From Methanosarcina vacuolata Z-761 (GTDB lineage: Archaea > Halobacteriota > Methanosarcinia > Methanosarcinales > Methanosarcinaceae): a stretch of DNA of 64,000 nt. Within the stretch, counting starts at the first letter, position 1. Each line of letters opens with the position of its first letter. This document shows positions 34,021-42,787 of the stretch, one piece after another. The notes below the pieces were generated by a model. That model was not told the origin of the DNA. It ran no database searches and saw only the letters and a program-made list of their open reading frames with translations. Both the position numbers and the translations under genes were made by a program. The stretch covers positions 3,596,001 to 3,660,000 of the forward strand of contig NZ_CP009520.1 in the NCBI RefSeq assembly GCF_000969905.1. The letters are read 5' to 3'.

Positions 34021-35228
34021 TACTGGACTTTAGGAAAGATGTTTCTTTCCTTCTAATTCCTTTATGCAAACAATTTATACTTTTCAATCTATTTTCTATT
34101 ACTTTTCTACCTTTTTTGCAATTAGTAAGTTTTTTCAAGTTGTTTCATCATGAAGTAAGTGAAACAATATGGAATTACAGGCTTTACCATATTTCGGCTA
34201 TATTGGAACTCCTTTAACTGAACTTTCAAAGATGTTGGTTGGATGGTCCTCTTGCTAGTGAAAATGTGTTGTGCCTAACAAATATAATTAGAAAACTGGT
34301 CTTACTGATTGTGAAAAAAGATAGTCCATATGTTCAAATGTGTTTTAATCCATTATTTTTGGCCCATATGGGACAATTTGCTTGACATATGGGACATATT
34401 AATATTAAATAACTCCACTAACTTGCCATAATATATAATAAATTATTACAAAAAGGCCATTAATTTGAACGTGAAATGTAGTACCAACTTCAAAATATTA
34501 GAATGTTTTGTGAGCTTTACTCATATCGATTTTAAAACTTAAAAATTGATAAAAGTAATACAAAATCGTTATTATTAAGACCAGTTTTAGATAATATTAA
34601 CGGTTGCGCTGCTTACCGATATCGTTTTCATTCTATTTTTAAAACGTGAGTTTAAGATCCCTAACTCAGAGTAATCACTGGGTCTCTTAGTATGGAATAT
34701 AATTATGAGTTCTTATCAATTTGAGGATAAAACTGGTTTTTAGATAATCTTATTCATGTTTTAGATTATTGAGCTGAATTATATTCTCTATAAACTCAGT
34801 CTTTCTAATTTATGTTCTCCTTTTCTAATTCACAAATGCGGTGACTAGAATATTAAGATAGATATAGCCATAGAGATTCAGAGCTTCAAGAAAAATTCTA
34901 GGCTGGTAGGGCAACTTGTGAGATTGAAAGTACGAATATTTTGGACTCTTATGATACTGTTTTGGGACTGCTCTTTCTTATTTTTTGAGAGTTATATTTA
35001 ATATTTACGTTTGTGCTAATTCATGCATATAATTATCTTTATTATAATCACAAGTAATAGCAAAAATCTATGCTTCTTTACTCAATCTGCAAATAATATT
35101 ATTTTATTAATGATTATTTTATACAATAATATTCATAAACTTTATATAGTCATCATCTGATGTTTTATTATTACACCATTATGTTTATTAACTAACTTTA
35201 TACAATTGCTTTGTAATTTACAAATTAA
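34021..35228. other. long AT-rich gene-poor spacer
   Basis: No open frame of useful length is seen on either strand. The sequence is very AT-rich and shows no tandem repeat. With 35229-36087 it forms a 2-kb gap before the glycosyltransferase gene. Possible explanations are decayed genes or an untranslated regulatory region; I can support neither. Confidence 0.5.
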
Positions 35229-35328
35229 GGTCCTTTGTTGTTTTGTGTGGATATCCTCGTAATGTCTTCATAAAAATCAATGGATTCGAATTAAAAATCG
35301 CCTTATCCACAGGGAATGCCGAAGAACC
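35229..35328 (-). repeat. dispersed ~100-bp element, reverse orientation
   Basis: This copy reads on the minus strand as GGTTCTTCGGCATTCCC to ACAACAAAGGACC, with all internal blocks present (CTTATCC-type motif, the central AT block, and CATAAAAATCAAT on the plus strand). Confidence 0.85.
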
Positions 35329-35679
35329 AATACTCATTTCGAGATCCATATTCTCAAAAAGAACTTACGTAAATGCATAAGAATTTACACGAATTCATTA
35401 TTGAAATTTAAGTCCAATTGAAACAATTTTTGTTGTATCCTAGAATGATTTCGCAGATTCAAGACGATTTGAAAGTTAATATACAATACAACAACAGTCG
35501 ACTCAAAAAGTTAAACTTGAGTTAATTATATAATTTCATTTTAATACTATAGAATGATCATGTAAAATGAACCAAATTCGAAGTTAAATAAAATGGTGAG
35601 TTGTACACGACATACAATTGAAATAAAAGAAATTAAAACAGCGAAACAATTTGGGGACAAAACATTTGAAACAATTTAA

Positions 35680-35830
35680 TGGTATATATTTAAAACATTA
35701 ATATACATAAATATTTAAAACATTAATATACATAAATATTTAAAAATATTAATATACATATATATTTAAAACATCAGTATACATATATAGTTAAATATTA
35801 ATATATATGTATATATATATATTTAATACA
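35680..35830. repeat. AT-rich 26-bp tandem repeats
   Basis: The unit TAAAACATTAATATACATAA plus ATATT recurs about five times with drift. It is nearly pure A and T, so it may be easily melted DNA or simple-sequence decay. Confidence 0.65.
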
Positions 35831-35860
35831 TTTTGTTATTTACACTTAATTAGTTTAGTA

Positions 35861-36011
35861 GAGAGTGTCGTAAAAGTCTAGAGATTCTAATTAATTACAT
35901 ACTATCATCGAACTTTAATTTTATAAATTGGATCATATAAGACTATGAAAGTTATTTGCTATGATATGATCGGCTGAATTTTAATTAATTTTGGACTTTT
36001 GCGACGCTCTC
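35861..36011. mobile_element. 151-bp MITE-like element
   Basis: The ends form an 18-bp inverted repeat with two mismatches: GAGAGTGTCGTAAAAGTC at 35861-35878 and the complement of GAGAGCGTCGCAAAAGTC at 35994-36011. There is no coding capacity. The size and ends fit a miniature inverted-repeat element; no parent transposase with these ends is in the window. Confidence 0.6.
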
Positions 36012-36087
36012 AGGTAATATCTTAACCCACGTTCCTAAATTTTCCCCTAAAAATTCTCATAAACGACTTTAAGAAGAGGTATTATGG

Positions 36088-37677
36088 ATGAGTAACGAGC
36101 TTGGTACAGGTCAAAGCTCCCAACACATTATTACAAATGAAGGAAATTCTTACAAGGAGGTTACAGCTTCTGAGAACGTAACTGTAGTTCTTCCTGTACA
36201 TAACGAGGAAGTCTCTATCGGAAGTGTCGTCTTGCGGTCAAAAAAATATTCTGATAAAGTTATTGTTGTGGACGATGCAAGTACTGATCATACTATTGAT
36301 GTCTCCGAAATGGCAGGAGCCGAAGTAATCTGGAAACAAACGCACAAGGGAAATGATGTTTCTCTAAGGAAAGTGATTGAAAAAGCAACCAGTTCTGATA
36401 TTATCGTGATAATGAACCTTGGAGTTTGCCATGACCCGAGCCTGATCCCGAAGATGATTGCTCCTATAAAAGATGATAATTTTGACCTTTCAGTAGGAAT
36501 CTGCTTTTCAAAAGTAAAACCGGGTTCAGAAAACGTGCTTTTACTTAACAATAAAAATACCGAATCGAAACGGATTGGTTTTATTGCCCTCTCAAAAGAA
36601 TGCCTCTCAAAAATTGATCTTCCCCACTTATCCCTTTTCTCCATGCGTTCTCTTATAAGTATGGCCAAAAAAGCCGGTATCAAGGTATTACACATCGATA
36701 TTCAGGAAGAACACGAAGCTTCCCTTTTCAGAGCTTATAAAATTGGAGTTGTGGTGCCTGCCTATAATGAAGAGCGCCTTATCCAGGAAACGATTGGTGG
36801 CATTCCGGCTTACGTGGATAAAATCTACGTCATTAACGACGGAAGCACAGATCGCACAGCTGAGATCATTAATAATATGCCTGACTGCCGTGTAGTCCCA
36901 ATTCATCACGAAGTGAACAAAGGCGTAGGAGCGGCCATCATAAACGGCTATAAACAAGCCCTTGCCGATGAAATGGACCTAGTTGCAGTGATGGTTGGGG
37001 ACAACCAGATGGACCCTTATCAGCTCCCCAAACTCATCATGCCCATTATTGAAGACAAAGCCGATTATGCAAAAGGAAACCGCCTCCTTTCCAGGCAAAT
37101 GCGGCAGGGAATGTCTACCTGGCGAGCCTTTGGCAACGGCATGCTGTCCATGATAACTAAAATAGGCAGTGGATACTGGCATATTGCCGATCCCCAGAAC
37201 GGATATACAGTAATTTCAAGATATGCCCTGGAAACCATAGACCTTGATTCAATTTATACCTATTACGGTTACTGCAACGATATACTGCTCAAAATGAATG
37301 CCTTTGGCATGAGAGTAATGGATGTGACAATGCCAGCTCGCTATGGCAGCGAAAAGTCAAAAATCAAATACAGTAAGTACATTCGCAAAGTAGCTCCCAT
37401 GATCTTCAGAGGATTCTTATGGCGCCTGAAGATGAAGTACATGGTGCTTGACTTCCACCCGCTTGTGCTTTTTTACTTTGCAAGCATGATACTTGTCCCA
37501 CTGGGTTTAATTTTTGGATTCTGGATTGTCCTGGAAAAGTTGGTGTTCCATGGGTCTGTTTCTCAGAATTATCCTCTGCTGTTTGTGTTTATTTTCTTAG
37601 TAGGCATGCAGTTTCTTCTCTTTGCAATGTTTTTCGATATGCAGGCAAATAAAAAGAACTATTCGAAGATAACATGA
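36088..37677 (+). CDS. membrane glycosyltransferase with two GT2-like domains
   Basis: This is a 529-residue protein. Residues about 30-210 resemble a GT2 fold (TVVLPVHNEEVSIGSVV, VIVVDDASTDHT) but lack a clear catalytic DxD and may be degenerate. Residues 218-430 form a second, intact GT2 domain (VVVPAYNEERLIQETI, VINDGSTDRTAEII, VNKGVGAAIINGY, MVGDNQMDP as DxD-like, DPQNGYTVI) of the dolichol-phosphate mannosyltransferase type. Two C-terminal helices (LVLFYFASMILVPLGLIF and LLFVFIFLVGMQFLLFAMFF) anchor it. It probably transfers a sugar from a nucleotide to dolichol phosphate or another lipid. The ATG at 36088 has GAGG about ten bases upstream. It is monocistronic and heads a small set of glycan genes. 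Confidence 0.88.
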   Translation: MSNELGTGQSSQHIITNEGNSYKEVTASENVTVVLPVHNEEVSIGSVVLRSKKYSDKVIVVDDASTDHTIDVSEMAGAEVIWKQTHKGNDVSLRKVIEKATSSDIIVIMNLGVCHDPSLIPKMIAPIKDDNFDLSVGICFSKVKPGSENVLLLNNKNTESKRIGFIALSKECLSKIDLPHLSLFSMRSLISMAKKAGIKVLHIDIQEEHEASLFRAYKIGVVVPAYNEERLIQETIGGIPAYVDKIYVINDGSTDRTAEIINNMPDCRVVPIHHEVNKGVGAAIINGYKQALADEMDLVAVMVGDNQMDPYQLPKLIMPIIEDKADYAKGNRLLSRQMRQGMSTWRAFGNGMLSMITKIGSGYWHIADPQNGYTVISRYALETIDLDSIYTYYGYCNDILLKMNAFGMRVMDVTMPARYGSEKSKIKYSKYIRKVAPMIFRGFLWRLKMKYMVLDFHPLVLFYFASMILVPLGLIFGFWIVLEKLVFHGSVSQNYPLLFVFIFLVGMQFLLFAMFFDMQANKKNYSKIT

Positions 37678-37751
37678 ACGTTGTTCGCAGTATAAGATGT
37701 AATTTAGTAAAAAAGTGGAATTTCATCTAAAAATCAGTAAAGTGAACCCCC

Positions 37752-38345
37752 ATGAAAAAAAGTTTATCTATCACAGTTGACATAGAGGATTGGTATCATA
37801 TTCCCTCGGTATGCGGCTCTCCATTTTCCGTATTCAGAGATGTCAATGAATTTTTTAGAAAGTGGAATTCAAGATACGATTATTTAACTGAACCCACGAA
37901 AAGAGTTCTGGATCTTCTCGAGAAATATAATGCTACTGCCACTTTTTTTGTAGTTGCGGACACTGTTGAGCATTATCCTGAATTAATCGAGTCAATTGTC
38001 GATAGAGGGCATGAAATTGCTTGCCATGGGTTACATCATATGTGTAAAATTAATCCTAAGACAAAAGAGCCCCTTGTGACCAGTGACGAGTTCGAGTCCA
38101 GAACATTAAAAGCAAAGAAAAGTCTAGAAAAAGTTTCCGGTAAAAAAGTCGTTGGATACAGAGCTCCAAATGCTTTTGTCGGTGGCTGGATGCTGGACTC
38201 CCTAGAAAAACTCGGGTTCAAATATGATTCATCTGTATGTGTGAACTCAATTTACAATAAAACAGATTCTTGTTTACAAGGTGTCTTCTTTTCTTCTTAT
38301 CATCTAAGAAGAAATGAGCTTGAAGGAAACTGGTATTCAATATAG
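37752..38345 (+). pseudogene. polysaccharide deacetylase, truncated at the C-terminus
   Basis: This 198-residue frame has the NodB-type deacetylase N-terminal core: ITVDIEDWYH (metal aspartate), YNATATFFVVADTVEHYPEL, and HEIACHGLHHM with the metal-binding histidines, then KKVVGYRAPNAFVGGWML. The homology stops soon after YDSSVCVNSIYNKTDS. Family members continue for about 100 residues carrying the last active-site motif, which is missing here. It is therefore probably inactive or partial. The bases from 38346 to about 38600 hold no clear continuation in any frame. The ATG at 37752 follows GTGAACCCCC, a weak signal. Confidence 0.72.
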
Positions 38346-38687
38346 AAATGCATGATTATTACAATAAATGGATTTCTAAGGAGTCATTACAGAACAAACT
38401 ATGCACAGGTTTCGATTAGGTGCCTTGATTTAGTATGAAAATGATGCCATCTGCAAGCATTTTCATTGGCTGTGCATGTTATTCAAAGAATATCATGTTC
38501 GTTTTCAAGATCATCACCACCAATTGAAAACCAACTTTATAAAAAGATTGCCTAATCTATTTTGTGATAGTTACTAGATTACTAGAGATGTTTAGGTGGT
38601 AACTGCATGTTTGTTACTACACAATACTGTTGCTGGAGTTTCAGCAAAATGTTAAAAACTTTCTGTTTAATATTGGAACGTGATTGT

Positions 38688-39716
38688 GTGAGATTATTAA
38701 TAAATGTTTTACATCCTGCTGATGTTCATTTATTTAAACATTTGATATGGTTGTTTGAAAAAAGAGGACATGATGTTAAAATAACTGCCAGAAATAAGGA
38801 TTGTTGTAAGACACTTTTAGACCTATATGGTTTTGAATATGAATTGATTAGCAATGCTGGTAATGGTATCTCTGGTCTAGGTTTTGAAATGATATCGAGG
38901 ACTAAAAAATTTGTTTCAATAATTAAAAGGTATGATCCAGATCTTGTATTATCAATGATGGATCCTTCCTCAGCTATTGCATCTAAAGTATGTGGAAAGA
39001 AATACATTTCTTTAGAGGATACAGAACATTCTAAACTTGTTATTAACCTAACCCTTCCGTTCACAGATGTAGTTTTAACTCCGTCATGTTTCAAAAAAAA
39101 ATTAGGACTTAAACAGATTCGATATGAAGGTTATCATGAACTTGCATACTTACACCCTAATTTTTTTCAACCAAATCCAAATGTCCTTTCTGAACTTGGA
39201 TTAACTGAAAGTGATCCTTATATAGTCCTAAGATTTGTTTCATGGGGTGCAATCCATGATGTTGGGCAGCATGGGATCAGTAACAAAAAAGACCTCGTGA
39301 AAATGCTTGAAAAATATGGTAAGGTGTTCATCACTTCTGAAGGGGAAATAGATATTGAACTTGAAAAATATAAACTAAAACTTTCTTCGGAAAAGTTGCA
39401 CGACCTACTTTATTATGCAACTTTGTATATTGGAGAGGGAGCTACAACTGCTTCTGAATGTGCATTATTAGGAACCCATGCAATTTATGTGAATACTTTA
39501 AGATTGGGATATCTCAATGAAGAGGAGGATAAATATGATCTTGTATACAACTTTTCAACTAGATTTGACATTGAAAAAAAAGTATATGATAAGGCCTTAG
39601 AATTATTAAAGAATCCTAACTTAAAGCAAGAAGGGAAAATTAAACGAGAAAATATTATTAAGGATAAAATTGATGTTACTAAATTCATGGTTCAGTTTGT
39701 TGAGCAATATAAATGA
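38688..39716 (+). CDS. DUF354 glycosyltransferase-like protein
   Basis: This protein of about 342 residues belongs to the DUF354 family, which has a GT-B-like double Rossmann fold. The N-terminus LLINVLHPADVHLFKHLIW and the following KRGHDVKITARNKD are diagnostic. Later YIGEGATTASECALLGT and YVNTLRLGYL correspond to the nucleotide-sugar pocket region. These proteins occur in surface polysaccharide loci of archaea; their donor and acceptor are unknown. I favour GTG 38688 because the family core begins there and GGAA lies about ten bases upstream; the frame opens as far as 38607. The gene lies between the truncated deacetylase and an IS110 relic. Confidence 0.78.
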   Translation: MRLLINVLHPADVHLFKHLIWLFEKRGHDVKITARNKDCCKTLLDLYGFEYELISNAGNGISGLGFEMISRTKKFVSIIKRYDPDLVLSMMDPSSAIASKVCGKKYISLEDTEHSKLVINLTLPFTDVVLTPSCFKKKLGLKQIRYEGYHELAYLHPNFFQPNPNVLSELGLTESDPYIVLRFVSWGAIHDVGQHGISNKKDLVKMLEKYGKVFITSEGEIDIELEKYKLKLSSEKLHDLLYYATLYIGEGATTASECALLGTHAIYVNTLRLGYLNEEEDKYDLVYNFSTRFDIEKKVYDKALELLKNPNLKQEGKIKRENIIKDKIDVTKFMVQFVEQYK

Positions 39717-39724
39717 TACTTTTA

Positions 39725-39835
39725 GGCTCTTCGCTATTCTCTATAGGTAACATGATTTTTACTTCAAGACAGCATTGGTTTTACGAGAATATTAGGCAGT
39801 TTGCCAATTTAGCATGAAAGTACATGAGGATATCT
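39725..39835 (+). repeat. dispersed element, right end lost
   Basis: The left half (GGCTCTTCGCTATTCTCTAT) is intact and the middle is changed: a segment GGCAGTTTGCCAATTTAGC lies between the two GAGGA/GAGAA motifs. The right terminal block is missing where the IS110 relic begins. Confidence 0.7.
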
Positions 39836-39838
39836 CTC

Positions 39839-40893
39839 TCATGTGCTCCCTGCATCATCTTTTTCCATAATTGCAATTATTCCACTAATTATTTTGATAC
39901 GTTCATCAACTGAGAATATTTCAGTCTCAACAATCTTCCTCTTGTGGATCTCTCCCTTTTGATATCCAGATTTATCTTCATACATCTTGTCATTTGTAAT
40001 AAGATGCCAAATAATTGTGGCTATTTTCCTTGCTAGGGCAATAATTGCTTTTGCATGTCCAATTGAATTCTTTTTTCGGTTATAAAATTCTTTTAACTTA
40101 CTATTCTTCTTTCTTGCTGCTGCATTAGCAATCTGTGTTAGAATCCACCTAGCTACTTTTGAGCCTCTCTTTGTGATCCTACCGTTATGGTATTTATCTG
40201 CTGATTGATATACATTAGGAACTATTCCAAGCCAGGAAGCAAGCTTATCTCCAGAAGAAAAATCTTTGAAATCGCCAATTTCAGCAAGTAAAACTGCCGC
40301 ACCAAGTTCTCCAATGCCTGGAACTGACATTAAAATGTCCATTTCATGGTTAAAATTACTATAGGCATAATTAAAATTTCTTTTTCCAAAGCTTCGATTT
40401 CATCATCAAGACTCTTTATGAGTTGAAGACAGATCTGAAGCCGATAAACAGAACTTTGAGAGATTTCTCTATCCAGAATCTCTTTTATCTGATTATGTTT
40501 TTTACGAATAGTTGGAGAAAGATTTCCCAGAATTTGGTTGACATCTTTACCTGAAGAAATGCCGGATAGAATTATTCTGCCATTCTTACCAAAAATATCT
40601 GTCAACACACCTTTTAGATGCAACATTTCAGATGCAAGGATAGAGTGAGCTTCATTTTTTATATATGTTCTTTTTTCCACAAGTATTAACCGAAGTCGAA
40701 CGTATGAACGGAATTCCCTCTGAGTTTTCACAAAAACTCTTGATGGCTGAATCATTTTATTCAATGCAAGTTGAGCAATGAATTCTGAATCAAGCTTATC
40801 TGTCTTTTTATGTGTAAATGCTTTCATGTCTCGTGCATTTCCAATAATAACAGGTAGATGTTTTATTAAGGAATCATAACTTGACTTTGTCAC
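39839..40893 (-). pseudogene. IS110-type transposase, frameshifted and N-terminally truncated
   Basis: The upstream part (40330-40893) carries MKAFTHKKTDKLDSEFIAQL, the end of the RuvC-like DEDD domain, and a helical middle. A frameshift near 40335 leads to the downstream part (39839-40342) with LMSVPGIGELGAAVLLAEIG, the Tnp_IS116/110 helix-hairpin domain, and GRITKRGSKVARWILTQIAN. The first 60-70 residues with the initial acidic residues are missing, possibly removed when the IS701 at 40949 arrived. It is inactive. Confidence 0.83.
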
Positions 40894-40948
40894 ATTTCCT
40901 TTTCACGTCAACTGTGAAGTATAATTTTTCCTTTATAAATTCAGTTTA

Positions 40949-42169
40949 ATGAAACAAATAACAGATACCTTCATCAAGTCAAATAATATTTCTGTAAAAA
41001 AATACATTTCAGAGAAACATCTTGACTCCTGTTTTCAAACAAAAACTCGTTGTGTTGTTTCAACCGGCATTGATTACCTTAATGGTTTGGTTCTCCTCCC
41101 CTATAGGAAAAATATGAGAAAAATGGCAATCTATTGTTGTAAATGCTCTAACAACCAATCACTAAGCCATTTTGTCTCAACTTCTCCTTGGCATCCTGCA
41201 GATCTCCTCAAATCTGTTCGAACATATGCCATTAAAACTATAGGCAAAAATGGTGTTCTTATACTTGACGAATCAAGCATAAAAAAATCTGGAAACAGTT
41301 CTGTTGGAGTTTCTCATCAGTATTGCGGCAACCTTGGAAAAAAGGATAATTGCCAGGTTGGTGTGTTCCTTGCTTATTTTAAGAAACAGAAGAGAATGTT
41401 GATTGATGAGAGATTATATCTCCCACAAAAATGGATTGATGACAAGGAACGTTGTTTAAAGGCTAAAATTCCTCCTGAGAAAATAAAGTTCAGAACCAAG
41501 CATGAGCTTGGTCTTGAAATGATTGATAACGCAATAGAAGAAGGTATTCCTTTTTCCTATGTTACAATGGATGGATTCTACGGTGAAAATCCAGAGTTAT
41601 TGACAGAACTTGAGAATAGAGGCTTAACTTTTGTTGCGGATGTCGCTGTCGATACTTTTGTTTATGTAGAAAAACCCTTAGCTGAAGTACCTTTGAGAAA
41701 GGGAAAAAGTGGAAGAAAACCCACAATTCCCAAGGTTTTGAATACATTCTCAACAAGAATTGATTCTCTTTCCAGTTCAATTGAGGGATGGAAACTTATC
41801 AAAGTTAGAAAAACGGAAAGAGGGTACAAAAAAGTCTATTTTAAGGCTATAAAAGTTTGGAGACGCCAGAATAAATTACCTTGTGAGAAGCCATTATGGC
41901 TTCTCATAAGTAAAGATGTAGAATCTAATGACATTAAATATTCATTATGTAACGCTTCTGAGGATACTTCATTTGGCGAACTTGCAAAAATGCAGAGTTC
42001 AAGGTACTGGATTGAGAGAGCATTTCAAGACGCAAAAGGATATTGTGGAATGTCTGAATACATGGTGAGAAGCTGGAATGCATGGCATCATCATATAGCA
42101 TTGGTTATGCTTGCGATGCTTATTCTGTTGTCGTACAAAATCAAATTGCGGGCGGCCACCCCACCCTAA
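40949..42169 (+). CDS. IS701-family transposase
   Basis: This 406-residue transposase has a single open frame. It shows GVLILDESSIKKSGNSSVGV and HQYCGNLGKKDNCQVGVFLA, then FSYVTMDGFYGENPELL and RYWIERAFQDAKGYCGMSEY, the aspartate-aspartate-glutamate set of the SRSO17-like IS701 family. The last residues (KLRAATPP) are read into a GC-rich hairpin and may not belong to the original protein, so a small C-terminal truncation is possible. It lies divergently from the IS110 relic with only 55 bp between. Confidence 0.85.
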   Translation: MKQITDTFIKSNNISVKKYISEKHLDSCFQTKTRCVVSTGIDYLNGLVLLPYRKNMRKMAIYCCKCSNNQSLSHFVSTSPWHPADLLKSVRTYAIKTIGKNGVLILDESSIKKSGNSSVGVSHQYCGNLGKKDNCQVGVFLAYFKKQKRMLIDERLYLPQKWIDDKERCLKAKIPPEKIKFRTKHELGLEMIDNAIEEGIPFSYVTMDGFYGENPELLTELENRGLTFVADVAVDTFVYVEKPLAEVPLRKGKSGRKPTIPKVLNTFSTRIDSLSSSIEGWKLIKVRKTERGYKKVYFKAIKVWRRQNKLPCEKPLWLLISKDVESNDIKYSLCNASEDTSFGELAKMQSSRYWIERAFQDAKGYCGMSEYMVRSWNAWHHHIALVMLAMLILLSYKIKLRAATPP

Positions 42170-42205
42170 AGGATGGGGTATGCTTCGGACCGCCCGCCCG
42201 GTTAC
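42148..42205. repeat. GC-rich hairpin resembling an IS200/IS605 right end
   Basis: GCGGGCGG and CCGCCCGC pair around an inner ACCCCACCC/GGATGGGGT stem. This is far richer in GC than its surroundings. Nested subterminal hairpins of this kind mark IS200/IS605-type ends; no TnpA or TnpB gene is near, so it would be a remnant. Confidence 0.5.
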
Positions 42206-42347
42206 TTGGAGACAGATAATTAAGTATCCTTTAACAAGGTTTCCTTAACATAAGTGATTGAAATTTTTACCTCGGTTTCCTTATCCGATTTACTATCTAT
42301 ATAAAAGGAAACTATGGTTTAGATATTTAAAGAGAAAACGAAGAGGC

Positions 42348-42421
42348 GAGGGTTCACTTCATCCCCAACCTGAAGGATAGGGTATTCGTGACCCTCTGCG
42401 CTCCCGTAGTAATAAAATTTA
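42348..42421. repeat. dispersed hairpin remnant, copy 1
   Basis: GAGGGTTCAC pairs with GTGACCCTC around an AACCTGAAGGATAGGG core. The right part (GGATAGGGTATTCGTGACC, then CTCCCGTAGTAATAAA) recurs at 51680-51725. It may come from an IS200/IS605-like end. Confidence 0.55.
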
Positions 42422-42460
42422 AATTAAAAACTATTAAGTAGTGACCATGATATTAATAAT

Positions 42461-42591
42461 GAGCCTATCCCAAAACTCAAAATTTGCTTCTTTGGATCTT
42501 ATATTTTAAGCATCCAATCGAGCTTATAACTATGAAGCCAACCCTGTATATCTCTGATAATTGAGGACAAAATGAGTTTTGGGATGAGCTC
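42461..42591 (+). mobile_element. 131-bp MITE related to the IS5-type element
   Basis: The left end GAGCCTATCCCAAAACTCA and the inverted right end (GAGCTCATCCCAAAACTCA on the minus strand) form long terminal repeats. GAGCCTATCCCAAAA is also the left end of the IS5-type element at 31677. There is no coding capacity. A second 131-bp copy lies reversed at 61111-61241. Confidence 0.85.
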
Positions 42592-42679
42592 AATATATAT
42601 TTACATTTGGTAGGATAAATGACAAATTGAATTAGAGATCAAATCCAAATGATCACGATTTTCAAGTGAACTTATAACA

Positions 42680-42737
42680 AATCAAAGTTGCGCTGGCGCA
42701 CCCCGCAGCAAGCTAGCGCGGTATTCGACTGAAATAA
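42680..42737. repeat. dispersed hairpin repeat, short form
   Basis: AATCAAAGTTGCGCTGGCG is joined directly to CAGCAAGCTAGCGCGGTATT. GCGCTGGC and GCTAGCGC pair into a hairpin. The same halves, split by about 100 bp, are at 18353-18507. Confidence 0.7.
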
Positions 42738-42787
42738 TCTATCAGTATTTTAGAATGAGTTTGGCTGCCGAAAGTAGGACGATCATT

